Positions 17,415 through 25,640 of a DNA stretch of 40,001 nucleotides are shown here, piece after piece. The stretch is from assembly GCA_028712375.1 (NCBI GenBank), contig JAQTQG010000012.1, positions 1 to 40,001 of the forward strand, in the 5' to 3' direction. The DNA comes from Candidatus Omnitrophota bacterium (GTDB lineage Bacteria; Omnitrophota; Gorgyraeia; Gygaellales; Profunditerraquicolaceae). The position numbers were made by a program, and so were the translations under genes. Every line of letters starts with the position of its first letter. Positions within the stretch are counted from its first letter, which is position 1. Below the pieces are notes generated by a model. The model did not search any database. It worked only from the letters and a program-made list of their open reading frames with translations, and was not told where the DNA came from.

Positions 17415-17812
17415 AGTACCTGGCTCAATGGCTTAATCACAAAATCACGCTTAAACATCCTGGGATGCGGAACAGTTAAAACCTTACTATTGATGCTCCT
17501 ATCCCCATAAAGCAGGATATCTAAATCAATAACCCGCGGCCCGAAGCGCACTCCAGCGGACCTGCCTAATTCTTTTTCAATCTTTTTTAATTTTTTTAAT
17601 AAAACAAGGGGAGAGAAATTCGTACTGATCTTTAAAGCGGCATTTAAAAAATCCGGCTGACCGGCCGGGCCGCCACAGGGCAGCGTTTTAAAAATTTTTG
17701 ACGTCTTTAATATGCGGGTATCTTTCAAAGCTGCAAGTAATTTAATTGCCAATTTAATATTCTTTCTGCGCCTGCCCAGGTTTGAGCCAACGCCAATATA
17801 GCAAATAACCAT
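17411..17812 (-). CDS. folK: 6-hydroxymethyl-7,8-dihydropterin pyrophosphokinase (HPPK)
   Basis: The 133-residue product is shorter than the usual length of about 160 but has both signatures. YIGVGSNLGRRRKNI opens the protein, and RFGPRVIDLDILLYGD near 88-105 carries the two Asp residues that bind Mg-ATP. VPHPRMFKRDFVIKPL near the end is the third conserved block. It transfers pyrophosphate from ATP to the pterin in folate synthesis. Start and stop overlap its neighbours by 1-4 nt. The short length reflects trimmed loops and a trimmed C-terminus, not loss of the active site. No other folate gene is in the window. Confidence 0.94.
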   Translation of the reverse strand: MVICYIGVGSNLGRRRKNIKLAIKLLAALKDTRILKTSKIFKTLPCGGPAGQPDFLNAALKISTNFSPLVLLKKLKKIEKELGRSAGVRFGPRVIDLDILLYGDRSINSKVLTVPHPRMFKRDFVIKPLSQVL

Positions 17813-18972
17813 TAGGAAATTTTTTCTATACGCGCTAAAGCTTCTTTAATCCTTTCCTCGGAAACTGTCAGGGCCATACGGATATACCCCTGGCCGTATT
17901 TACCAAACCCTATCCCGGGAGTGGCTACAATATCTGCCTCTTTTAAAAGATGCGCGGCAAAACTTAGCGCATCCGCTTTAGGAGGAGTCTTGATCCAAAC
18001 ATAAAAGGTAGCTTTGGGCTTGGTTGCCGCCCAGCCTAAAGCGGTTAATCCATCCACCAGGGTATTACGCCGGCGCTGATAAAGCTGGCACATGTCTTTA
18101 ATATAATCCTGATTACCCCGCAAGGCTGCCACTGCCGCCAACTGGACAGCCGAAAAAATCCCGGAATCAATATTTGATTTTACTTTGGCTAATGCTGCCA
18201 CTAACTGCGGATTACCGCATGCCCAGCCCGCCCGCCAGCCGGTCATATTATAAGTCTTGGATAAAGAATGAAATTCAATCGCCACCTCCCTTGCTCCGGG
18301 AAGCTCCAGGATACTCGGCGGCTGATATCCGTCATAAGCCATTTCAGAATAAGCCAAATCTGAAATAATAATAATTTTATTCCGGGCAGCGAATTTAATC
18401 AGTTCGCTGTAGAAATCCCTGCCGGCACAAGCGCCGGTAGGATTATTAGGATAATTAACAAATATAATCCTGGCTTTTCTACGGACAAAAAACGGGATTT
18501 TTTTAAGATCCGGTAAAAAAGAATTTTCTTCAAGCAGCGGCATTAAATATGGTTTAGCTCCGGCCAGGATCGTCCCCCCTTTGTAGGGCGGATAACAAGG
18601 ATCGGGAACCAGGGTAAAATCCCCGGGATTTAAAAAAGCTAATGGAAAATGCGCGATACCTTCCTTGGAACCGATTAAAGGCAGAACCTCTGTTTCCGGG
18701 TTTAAATTCACATCAAATCTGTGTTTATACCAATCCGCGATAGCGCTGCGCAACAACGGCATCCCCTGGTCTAAAGCGTAACGGTGATTCGCCGGATCAA
18801 GCGCTGCCTGGTTCAAGGCATCGATAATGAATTTAGGAGTAGGCTGGTCCGGGTCTCCAATCCCCAAATCAATGATATCTCTGCCTTCGGCGCGCGCTTT
18901 ACGCTTAGCCTTATCAATCTCTAAAAATAAATACGGAGGTAACGCTTCAACTTTCTTTGACAGCTTAAACAT
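17812..18972 (-). CDS. dapL: LL-diaminopimelate aminotransferase
   Basis: The 386-residue class I/II aminotransferase is best called DapL. It starts FKLSKKVEALPPYLFLEIDKAK and has DIIDLGIGDPDQPTPKFI, a DapL-type N-terminus. The PLP-lysine motif is SLSKTYNMTGWRAGW near 235-250. NYPNNPTGA and the C-terminal arginine region (GYIRMALTVSEERI) are intact. It converts tetrahydrodipicolinate directly to LL-diaminopimelate, bypassing DapC, DapD and DapE. Context supports this: dapB, dapA, dapF and lysA are directly upstream and no dapD or dapE is present. A 20-codon longer frame opens at 19032, but AAAGGA lies just before the ATG at 18972 and family alignment favours it. Confidence 0.92.
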   Translation of the reverse strand: MFKLSKKVEALPPYLFLEIDKAKRKARAEGRDIIDLGIGDPDQPTPKFIIDALNQAALDPANHRYALDQGMPLLRSAIADWYKHRFDVNLNPETEVLPLIGSKEGIAHFPLAFLNPGDFTLVPDPCYPPYKGGTILAGAKPYLMPLLEENSFLPDLKKIPFFVRRKARIIFVNYPNNPTGACAGRDFYSELIKFAARNKIIIISDLAYSEMAYDGYQPPSILELPGAREVAIEFHSLSKTYNMTGWRAGWACGNPQLVAALAKVKSNIDSGIFSAVQLAAVAALRGNQDYIKDMCQLYQRRRNTLVDGLTALGWAATKPKATFYVWIKTPPKADALSFAAHLLKEADIVATPGIGFGKYGQGYIRMALTVSEERIKEALARIEKIS

Positions 18973-18974
18973 AC

Positions 18975-19688
18975 TTATCCTTTCAGAACGTCCTGCATGG
19001 AATAAAGGCCGGCGGGCTTGCCAAAAATCCATTTGGCGGCCTTTAAAGCCCCCACGACAAACAAATCCCGCGAATGTGCCTGATGCTTAATCTCAATACG
19101 TTCGGAATTACCGCAAAAAATTACCTGATGGTCGCCAAAAATATCTCCCAGGCGGATGGAATGCACCGGAATTTCTTTTTTAGTCACCCCGGTAATCACT
19201 TCCGCTAATTTTTTAGCTGTCCCGCTGGGAGCATCTTTCTTGGCTTTATGATGCGCCTCAACAATTTCTACGCTATAATCCGGGCCTAATCTTTTGGCGA
19301 TCTCCGGAAGCATATCAAATAAAACATTTACGCCTACGGACATATTCGGGGTAAAAACCACCGGGACTATTTTAGAAACCTCCGCCACTTTAGCTTTTTG
19401 GGCGTCGCTTAAACCGGTAGTCCCCAACACGCAGGCTTTTTTATATTTAGCAACGTAATCCAGGTGGGTATCGGCGGCCTCCGGCAAAGTAAAATCCACT
19501 AAAACATCCACCAGGAATAATCCGTCTAAATTGGAAGAAACTTTGATTTTCCCCAGATCCTTGCCGATTAAAGGCGTACCTTTCTTTTCCAGCGCCAAGG
19601 CAACCTCAAAATCTTTGTCTAAACCGGCAAACTCATAAATCCGCCTGCCCATTTTTCCGCACGCACCGGTAATCCCTAGTTTTATCAT
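18975..19688 (-). CDS. dapB: 4-hydroxy-tetrahydrodipicolinate reductase
   Basis: The 237-residue protein starts MIKLGITGACGKMGRRIYEF, a dinucleotide-binding motif. The catalytic and substrate block EAHHKAKKDAPSGTAKKLAE lies near 140-160, and DFTLPEAA and GTTGLS are also present. It reduces hydroxy-tetrahydrodipicolinate with NAD(P)H in lysine and peptidoglycan precursor synthesis. An in-frame start 24 nt upstream exists, but GGAGGAAAAG sits directly before the ATG at 19688. Only 2 nt separate its stop from the dapL start. It follows dapA after a 70-nt gap that holds a perfect hairpin. Confidence 0.96.
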   Translation of the reverse strand: MIKLGITGACGKMGRRIYEFAGLDKDFEVALALEKKGTPLIGKDLGKIKVSSNLDGLFLVDVLVDFTLPEAADTHLDYVAKYKKACVLGTTGLSDAQKAKVAEVSKIVPVVFTPNMSVGVNVLFDMLPEIAKRLGPDYSVEIVEAHHKAKKDAPSGTAKKLAEVITGVTKKEIPVHSIRLGDIFGDHQVIFCGNSERIEIKHQAHSRDLFVVGALKAAKWIFGKPAGLYSMQDVLKG

Positions 19689-19727
19689 CTTTTCCTCCAA
19701 AACATGAATCATGTAACCGCTTCTGTT

Positions 19728-19752
19728 TATTCCGGCTCCGGGAGCCGGAATA
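19728..19752. repeat. 12-bp perfect hairpin in the dapA-dapB gap
   Basis: TATTCCGGCTCC (19728-19739) pairs perfectly with GGAGCCGGAATA (19741-19752) around one central base. A T-run (GATTTTTTATTTT) follows on the plus strand only; on the coding minus strand no U-tract follows. It is therefore not a standard terminator for the operon. It could block antisense transcription or stabilise processed mRNA ends. Confidence 0.6.
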
Positions 19753-19758
19753 GATTTT

Positions 19759-20652
19759 TTATTTTAAAAGGCCGTAATCCTTTAATGCTTTTTTTAATTT
19801 TTCCAGATTATCAGGCGACATACTGCACATCGGCAGGCGCAACCCCGCTTCACACATATCCAATAATCCCATCGCGGTTTTGACCGGGATCGGGTTGGTT
19901 TCCAAAAACATTGCCTTAATTAAAGGCATGAGCTTATAATGCAATTCCCGGGCTTTTTTAAAGTCGCCTTTGGTAAAAGCCGAAACTAAATTCGCCACGT
20001 CCCCGGGAACAATATTCGCAACTACGGAAATTATCCCGGTACCGCCGATACTTAAGACCGGCAAAGTTAACCCGTCATCCCCGGAAATTAAATCAAACTC
20101 TTTCGGGCAAAGCAGTTTAATCCGCGACATTTGGTCCAGGCTGCCGGAAGCTTCTTTGACAGCCACGATATTTTTACAATCTTTAGCCAATTGGGCAATG
20201 GTTTCCGGTTCGATGTTCACTCCGGTACGCCCGGCAATATTATAAAGAATAATCGGGATCTTAACGGACTGGGCAATCGCTTTAAAATGCTCATACAGAC
20301 CTTTTTGAGTCGGACGATTATAATACGGGCTGACCTGTAAAGAAGCGTCGGCACCGGCGCGGGCAGCCTGCTGGGTAAGCATAATCGCTTCCTGGGTGGA
20401 ATTAGACCCGGTGCCGGCAATTACCGGAACCCGTTTGTTTACCTGTTCAATGGTAATCCGGATCACCGCTTCATGCTCATCAAAATTAAGAGTAGGAGAT
20501 TCCCCGGTTGTTCCGCAAGGCACAATGCCGCTAGTGCCATTATCAATCTGAAAATCGATCAACTGACGTAATCTTTTTTCATCAATAGCCAGACTATCGC
20601 CTTTGACAGCAGAAAAAGGCGTAGCAATGGCTACAATCGAGCCCTTAAACAT
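19759..20652 (-). CDS. dapA: 4-hydroxy-tetrahydrodipicolinate synthase
   Basis: The 297-residue TIM-barrel protein has the DapA signatures. FKGSIVAIATPF opens it and GTTGESPTL lies near 48. VSPYYNRPTQKGLYEHF near 130 carries the catalytic Tyr, ILYNIAGRTGVNI follows, and NIVAVKEASGSLDQM near 165 carries the Schiff-base Lys. It condenses pyruvate with aspartate semialdehyde, the first committed lysine step. The start overlaps the end of dapF by 8 nt. The aspartate semialdehyde comes from asd, encoded about 12 kb upstream in the same direction. Confidence 0.97.
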   Translation of the reverse strand: MFKGSIVAIATPFSAVKGDSLAIDEKRLRQLIDFQIDNGTSGIVPCGTTGESPTLNFDEHEAVIRITIEQVNKRVPVIAGTGSNSTQEAIMLTQQAARAGADASLQVSPYYNRPTQKGLYEHFKAIAQSVKIPIILYNIAGRTGVNIEPETIAQLAKDCKNIVAVKEASGSLDQMSRIKLLCPKEFDLISGDDGLTLPVLSIGGTGIISVVANIVPGDVANLVSAFTKGDFKKARELHYKLMPLIKAMFLETNPIPVKTAMGLLDMCEAGLRLPMCSMSPDNLEKLKKALKDYGLLK

Positions 20653-21430
20653 AGTATTCTCCTTTGTAAACTATCCTGACTGCGCCTTCTAACCAGACTT
20701 TTTTAAACCCGCCGCTTTCTTTCTGGAAAGAAATTTTCAAGATCTCACCGCCTTGCGTCTGCACTTTAATTAAACCGTCTAAATTATTTTTTAAAGCAAA
20801 AATTAAGGCCGACGCCGTGCTTCCCGTGCCGCAGGCTAAAGTCTCATCCTCGACCCCTCTTTCATAAGTACGCACGCGAATAGTATTTTCCCCGATCTCC
20901 TCGACAAAATTAACATTTGTCCCGCGCGGGGAGAATGCTTTGTGATTTCTTATGCTGTAGCCGATATGTTTTACGTTAATCCCTTCGATCCCGTTCACAA
21001 AAATGACTGCGTGCGGAACACCGGTATTAATAAAATTTACTTTCATCAACCTGTCGCTAGTCATTAAAGGAATATCTAATTTTATATCCTTGGGGGTAGT
21101 GAGCTGGACTTTTACCTGGTTACCACGGACTTGCGTATCGATAACTCCGGCCAAAGTAAGCAAGCGGGCTTTGGGCTTGCCGTTAAAATAAGCAGCACAA
21201 CGGGCGCCATTACCGCACATCTCCGCTTCAGAGCCATCCGCATTAAAAATGCGCATCTTAAGGTCCGCGCCTTTGCATTTACTCAAAAGAAGCACTCCGT
21301 CAGCCCCCGCGCCGAATTTACGGTCGCATAAAGCCCTGACCAATTCCGGCAGGTTCCCGGAGAGTTTATCCGTAATTACCACAAAATCATTGCCGCTGCC
21401 CACCATTTTCGTAAATTTAAGTTTTTTCAT
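20645..21430 (-). CDS. dapF: diaminopimelate epimerase
   Basis: The 261-residue protein has both catalytic cysteines of the family: MCGNGARCAAYF near 73 and ETLACGTGSTASA near 200. FTKMVGSGNDFVVI at the start is also diagnostic. It converts LL- to meso-diaminopimelate, the product needed by LysA and by peptidoglycan synthesis. The ATG is fused to a repeated inverted-repeat arm that also supplies its weak GAAGG ribosome site, with the mate arm at the end of lysA. Translation may therefore depend on RNA folding; that part is inference. Confidence 0.96.
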   Translation of the reverse strand: MKKLKFTKMVGSGNDFVVITDKLSGNLPELVRALCDRKFGAGADGVLLLSKCKGADLKMRIFNADGSEAEMCGNGARCAAYFNGKPKARLLTLAGVIDTQVRGNQVKVQLTTPKDIKLDIPLMTSDRLMKVNFINTGVPHAVIFVNGIEGINVKHIGYSIRNHKAFSPRGTNVNFVEEIGENTIRVRTYERGVEDETLACGTGSTASALIFALKNNLDGLIKVQTQGGEILKISFQKESGGFKKVWLEGAVRIVYKGEYYV

Positions 21431-21500
21431 CCCGCACCTTCATTGTATTCTAATATTCCCGCTTCTTCTTTTTAAATAAAATATTTAGAAGGTGCGGGAT
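21429..21500 (-). repeat. family 2 stop-to-start inverted repeat, lysA-dapF copy
   Basis: ATCCCGCACCTTC (21429-21441) and GAAGGTGCGGGAT (21488-21500) form a 13-bp perfect inverted repeat spanning the whole gap. The downstream arm, read on the minus strand, contains the ribosome site and the AT of the dapF start codon. The upstream arm encodes the last residues of LysA. An imperfect middle copy (GAAGAAGCGGGAAT, minus strand) lies at 21455-21468. Confidence 0.8.
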
Positions 21501-22729
21501 TCATTTCTTATTAAATCCTGCAGTGTTTCTCTTTTTCTAATCACTGCCGCTTTATTTCCAGAAACCATCACTTCGGCAGCACGCAGGCGCGAATTATAAT
21601 TGCTGGACATACTAAACCCGTATGCCCCGGCGCTCATTACCGCCAGATAATCCCCTTCTTTAACTTTGGCAATTAAGCGCTCTTTAGCTAAAAAATCCCC
21701 GCTCTCGCAGATCGGCCCGACCACATCGGCTTTTTGTGCCCCGGAAACTTTAGTTAAAGGCCAGATATTATGGTAAGCAGAATACAGTGCCGGACGAATC
21801 AAATCGTTCATTCCGCCATCCACAATAATAAATTTTTTCTTCGGCGTATTTTTAATGTAGAGCACTTTGACCACCAGAATACCGGCATTGCCCACAATAA
21901 ACCTGCCCGGCTCCATAATTATTTTAAGCCCGGTACGTTTAAGCAGCGGAAGAATCTGGCCGGCGTAGATCTGCGCGGTTTGCGGGTCTTCATGATCATA
22001 AATAATCCCCAGCCCCCCTCCGATATTTAGATATTCCAGGCTAATGCCCTGGTCTTTCAGGCGCCGGATAAAATAAGAGACTTTTTTAATCGCCTCCACA
22101 AACGGCTCACTTTTAGTAATCTGCGAACCGATATGGATATGTAAACCGCAGATTTTCAGGTTTTTAAAATTTTTGCGCAAGAGCAATATTTTATAAGCGC
22201 TTACCAGGTCAATCCCAAACTTATTCGTAATCTTCCCGGTAGAGATATATTTATGCGTCTTGGCCTCCACATCGGGATTAATCCGGATGGCAACGCGGGT
22301 TATTTTATTTAAACTTTTGGCAATGCGGTTAATATTTTTTAACTCCGCTAAAGATTCCACATTAAAAAATAATATCCCTTTGCTGATGGCCGCAGCAATT
22401 TCCTGGTCAGTTTTACCCACTGAGGCGTAAACTATTTTTTGCGCCGGGCAGCCGGCTTTTTGGGCGCGAAACAGTTCCCCTCCGGAAACAATATCCAACC
22501 CCGCCCCTTTGGCAATCAAAGCCTTTAAAATGGAAAGATTAGAATTGGCTTTCACGGAATAACAAATCAGCGGATTAATTTCGCTAAATGCGGATTTTAA
22601 TTTCAGGTAGTGGTCAGTAAGCGTGCGATAGCTGTAGACATAAAGCGGGGTGCCGAACTTTTTTGCCAAATCTTCTACTTTGACATCTTCGCAGTAGAAT
22701 TTATTATTCTTATATTTAAAATCGTGCAT
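21485..22729 (-). CDS. lysA: diaminopimelate decarboxylase
   Basis: The 414-residue PLP enzyme has the fold-type III signatures. PLICYSVKANSNLSIL near 54 carries the PLP lysine. ICGLHIHIGSQI lies near 195, YLNIGGGLGI near 233, and CESGDFLAKER near 345 carries the active-site Cys. It decarboxylates meso-diaminopimelate to lysine. The last residues (ESRTF) are encoded by one arm of a family 2 repeat that in argB and argC lies after the stop, so the repeat may have altered the reading-frame end here. Upstream, the family 1 element supplies the CAAGGA ribosome-site region. Confidence 0.96.
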   Translation of the reverse strand: MHDFKYKNNKFYCEDVKVEDLAKKFGTPLYVYSYRTLTDHYLKLKSAFSEINPLICYSVKANSNLSILKALIAKGAGLDIVSGGELFRAQKAGCPAQKIVYASVGKTDQEIAAAISKGILFFNVESLAELKNINRIAKSLNKITRVAIRINPDVEAKTHKYISTGKITNKFGIDLVSAYKILLLRKNFKNLKICGLHIHIGSQITKSEPFVEAIKKVSYFIRRLKDQGISLEYLNIGGGLGIIYDHEDPQTAQIYAGQILPLLKRTGLKIIMEPGRFIVGNAGILVVKVLYIKNTPKKKFIIVDGGMNDLIRPALYSAYHNIWPLTKVSGAQKADVVGPICESGDFLAKERLIAKVKEGDYLAVMSAGAYGFSMSSNYNSRLRAAEVMVSGNKAAVIRKRETLQDLIRNESRTF

Positions 22730-22745
22730 TTATATTATTTTCCTT

Positions 22746-22830
22746 GGCGGGTCCTGTCTGCCAATCCACCTCGCCGTGCTCACTTTTCGTTGCGCGCGGC
22801 AAGGGCTCTGTCTTGGCAGCCACCCGCTAA
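22746..22830 (+). repeat. family 1 palindromic element, copy A (argH-lysA gap)
   Basis: The ends are GGCGGGTCCTG (22746-22756) and CCACCCGCTAA (22820-22830). Inside, CTGCCAA (22758-22764) pairs with TTGGCAG (22813-22819). This is the only copy in the orientation with the CCTG side on the plus strand. It begins directly after the argH stop codon and ends 17 nt before the lysA start. Confidence 0.75.
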
Positions 22831-24213
22831 TTACCTTTTAATAGAAAGCTTAGACTCAACTGATTTTTTAGGATCAAATAATTTAATTATTTCTTCTTTA
22901 TTTAAAGAATCAGAAAACTCTTTTATTTTTTCCCCTGACATCTCTTTAATCTTCTTACCGCTAGTAATAGAATATTTAATAAGCTCTCCAATAATAGTGT
23001 GCGCTTGCTTGAAAGGAACTTTTCTATCAACTAAATAATAGACTAGATCCGTTGCATACAGAGACTCATCTTTTAAGTATTCTTCAATCTTAGGTTCATT
23101 GAATTTAAGTGTCTTAATTAGTCCTGCCAAAACCCTTAATTCCATTGAAACTATTTCGAAGGAATTAAATAGTGGTTCCTTATCTAACTGCATATCTCTG
23201 TTATATGTCAAAGGTAAACCTTTCATCATCGTCAAGACACTTACTAGATTTCCGTTTAATCTTCCAGCATAACCTCTAACTAATTCTAATACATCAGGAT
23301 TTTTCTTTTGCGGCATAAGCGAACTCCCGGTACAAAAAGCTTCATCTATTTCCACAAAATCAAATTCCTGAGTAGACCAAATTATTAAATCTTCCGACAG
23401 TCTCGACAGATGCATTGCAACAATTGCTAATGCACTAATAATCTCAATAACGAAATCCCTGTCGCTTACTGCATCTAAAGAATTAGTAGTTGATTCAACT
23501 TTAAAGTCTTTCATAAATTTGCTTGTTTCTTCCCAATCCGGATTTTTTTGTAATTCTTCAATAATTTTATTCACGTTCTTACTATACTCTTCAGAACTAA
23601 TAGGAGTTCCTGCTAAAGCTCCCGCACCCATTGTTATTTTCATATTAATAGAGATATATTCTAATCTTGCTGCATCTCTTAATAACATTTTTTTGTATGT
23701 ACCCAAATAATCTTTCAAATAAACAGGCTGGGCATGCTGCATATGAGTGAAACCCGGCATAATAATACCATCATTTTCAACTAATAACTTATCTATGGAT
23801 AGTACTAATTCTTCAATATTGGTTTGTAAGTTTTTCATAGTATTTTTACAATACATCTTAGTTGCAAATACAACCTGATCATTTCTTGATCTGGCCATAT
23901 GCAATTTTAAAGCTACTTCCCCAAGCTTATTTTCCAATATATTTTGAATATTAGTATGAATATCTTCGCAATTAGGATCTTCTTTAAAAACTCCCTCCTG
24001 AATCTCTTTACCAATTTTCAGCAACTCATCTGCAAGACTGGTGGATTCAGCCTGAGTTAAATATCTAGATTGTGTCAAAATATCCACATGAAACAAAGAA
24101 CCAAATACATCATACCAAGCAAGCTTATGATCGAATTGTATTGATCTTGTAAACTTTTCAACTAATGGGTCTGTTTCCTTATCAAATCTTCCGCCCCACA
24201 ACTTTTTCGCCAT
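22831..24213 (-). CDS. argH: argininosuccinate lyase
   Basis: The 460-residue protein has the fumarase-superfamily signature GSSLMPQKKNPD near 280-292. It also has the N-terminal KLWGGRFDKETDPLVEKFT and HMARSRNDQV near 110, all diagnostic of ArgH. It releases arginine and fumarate from argininosuccinate. Base composition is unlike the flanking genes: several 60-nt rows are only 23-30 percent G+C, against roughly 40-45 percent in argG, and Lys, Asn and Ile are abundant. A family 1 palindrome abuts its stop codon and another of opposite orientation lies 37 nt upstream of its start. The ribosome site is GGGAG. Horizontal acquisition is inferred. Confidence 0.96.
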   Translation of the reverse strand: MAKKLWGGRFDKETDPLVEKFTRSIQFDHKLAWYDVFGSLFHVDILTQSRYLTQAESTSLADELLKIGKEIQEGVFKEDPNCEDIHTNIQNILENKLGEVALKLHMARSRNDQVVFATKMYCKNTMKNLQTNIEELVLSIDKLLVENDGIIMPGFTHMQHAQPVYLKDYLGTYKKMLLRDAARLEYISINMKITMGAGALAGTPISSEEYSKNVNKIIEELQKNPDWEETSKFMKDFKVESTTNSLDAVSDRDFVIEIISALAIVAMHLSRLSEDLIIWSTQEFDFVEIDEAFCTGSSLMPQKKNPDVLELVRGYAGRLNGNLVSVLTMMKGLPLTYNRDMQLDKEPLFNSFEIVSMELRVLAGLIKTLKFNEPKIEEYLKDESLYATDLVYYLVDRKVPFKQAHTIIGELIKYSITSGKKIKEMSGEKIKEFSDSLNKEEIIKLFDPKKSVESKLSIKR

Positions 24214-24250
24214 TTTTACTCCCTATGGATTATTATATTAATTACTATTT

Positions 24251-24350
24251 AAGCGGGTGGCTTGGGTGTTTTTCGCCACCTGGCGAACACCCGCGCAACT
24301 CCAATTAGCGCGGGGTGCGACCACACAACAAACCCTACAGGACCCGCTTA
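24251..24350 (-). repeat. family 1 palindromic element, copy B (argG-argH gap)
   Basis: The ends AAGCGGGT (24251-24258) and ACCCGCTT (24342-24349) pair perfectly. Two inner hairpins are visible: TTCGCCA/TGGCGAA (24272-24278/24281-24287) and ACCCGCGC with GCGCGGGGT (24289-24296/24308-24316, one bulge). It has the conserved GGGTGGC / GGACCC asymmetry of the family. The copy is opposite in orientation to copy A. Confidence 0.75.
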
Positions 24351-24355
24351 ACAAA

Positions 24356-25537
24356 TTATCTTTTATAAGGCATACCCCAAAGTTTGATAAATCCTTCTGC
24401 CAGCTTCTGATCAAACTTATCTTCTTTACCGTAAGTACTTAATTCTTTTTTATAGAGCGAATGCTTTGATTTTCTCCCTACGGCAACACAAGTTCCTTTT
24501 GACAATCTCAACTTAATAGTGCCGCTGACTAATTTCTGGGTCTTCGCCACAAAACCATCCAAAGCATCCTTTAAAGCGGAAAACCACAACCCGTAATAAA
24601 CTAACTCCGCATACTTCAGGCTGACAATTTCCTTAAAATGCGCCAGCTCCCGGTCCAACACAAGAGCTTCTAATTCCTTATGCGCAGTGTACAAAATAGT
24701 TCCTGCCGGAGCTTCATAAATTTCCCGGGACTTAATCCCCACCAGCCTATTCTCCACCATATCACTTCTGCCTACGCCAAACTGCCCGCCAACCTCATTA
24801 AGGTGCATAATCAAATCTTTGGCCTTATATGCTTTACCGTCAACCTTCACCGGCACGCCATTAGCAAAAGTTATTTCAATATACCGGGGGTAGCTGGCGG
24901 ATTGTGTTGATCCCTTGGTAATCATATAAGCGTCTTCCGGAGGCTCCTGCTCTAAATTTTCCAGAATCCCTGCTTCAATACTTATTCCCCAAAGATTACG
25001 GTCAATACTGTAAGGCTTCTTTTTGGTAACATCGATCGGAATATTATGCTTTAAAGCATATTCAATTTCTTCTTCACGGGATTTAAATTCCCACTCCCGG
25101 ACCGGAGCAAGAATCTCCAACTTAGGATCCAGTATGCCTACGGCAACTTCCAGCCTAACCTGGTCATTGCCTTTGCCGGTGCAACCGTGCGCAACGGCAA
25201 CTGCTTTTTCTTTATGCGCAATCTGCACTAAATATTTAGCAATTAACGGCCGCCCGAGCGCCGTAGCCAAAAGGTATTTTCCTTCATATATAGCGTTGGC
25301 TTTTAAAGCCGGAATAATAAAATCGTTAATAAATTCTTCCTGCAGGTCACGGATATACACTTTTGAAGCTCCGGCGGCCAAAGCCCGCTTTTCGATCGCC
25401 TCGAAATCTTCACCCTGGCCTAAACCCTGTCCCAGGTCCGCTACAAAACAAATTACATCATAGCCTCTCTCCCTAAGCCAACGCACAATACAAGAGGTAT
25501 CTAACCCGCCTGAATACGCCAACACTACCTTTTTCAT
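24356..25537 (-). CDS. argG: argininosuccinate synthase
   Basis: The 393-residue protein opens KVVLAYSGGLDTSCIVRWL, the N-type ATP pyrophosphatase loop. HGCTGKGNDQVRLE near 115 and the YPRYIEITFANGVPV region are also present. It condenses citrulline and aspartate with ATP to argininosuccinate, the substrate of ArgH. The ribosome site is AGGAGAGGG just before the ATG. It is separated from argF by a family 1 palindrome (copy C) and from argH by copy B. Composition matches the surrounding genes, in contrast to argH. Confidence 0.97.
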   Translation of the reverse strand: MKKVVLAYSGGLDTSCIVRWLRERGYDVICFVADLGQGLGQGEDFEAIEKRALAAGASKVYIRDLQEEFINDFIIPALKANAIYEGKYLLATALGRPLIAKYLVQIAHKEKAVAVAHGCTGKGNDQVRLEVAVGILDPKLEILAPVREWEFKSREEEIEYALKHNIPIDVTKKKPYSIDRNLWGISIEAGILENLEQEPPEDAYMITKGSTQSASYPRYIEITFANGVPVKVDGKAYKAKDLIMHLNEVGGQFGVGRSDMVENRLVGIKSREIYEAPAGTILYTAHKELEALVLDRELAHFKEIVSLKYAELVYYGLWFSALKDALDGFVAKTQKLVSGTIKLRLSKGTCVAVGRKSKHSLYKKELSTYGKEDKFDQKLAEGFIKLWGMPYKR

Positions 25538-25572
25538 TATCCCTCTCCTAATTTAAATAAAATTTATTTAGA

Positions 25573-25640
25573 TTAGCGGGTGGCTTGGATGTTTTCGCAG
25601 CGCGTCAGCGCAAGAAAATATCCAAGCCAGGCCCCGCTAA
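25573..25640 (-). repeat. family 1 palindromic element, copy C (argF-argG gap)
   Basis: TTAGCGGG (25573-25580) and CCCGCTAA (25633-25640) are perfect terminal inverted repeats. GCTTGGAT (25583-25590) pairs with ATCCAAGC (25620-25627). GTTTTC pairs with GAAAAT using a wobble, and GCGC with GCGC, giving one long hairpin. The argF stop codon TAG is part of the terminal repeat. Confidence 0.82.

Noticed and set aside
21429-21500. Family 2 repeats as intrinsic terminators
   Set aside because: The stems are separated by loops of about 46 nt, lack a U-tract on the coding side, and the second arm contains the next start codon.
24220-24250. TATAAT-like box just upstream of argH as a separate promoter
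   Set aside because: The -10 is good, but no -35 match exists at 16-18 bp. A/T-rich DNA beside a low-G+C gene produces such boxes easily.
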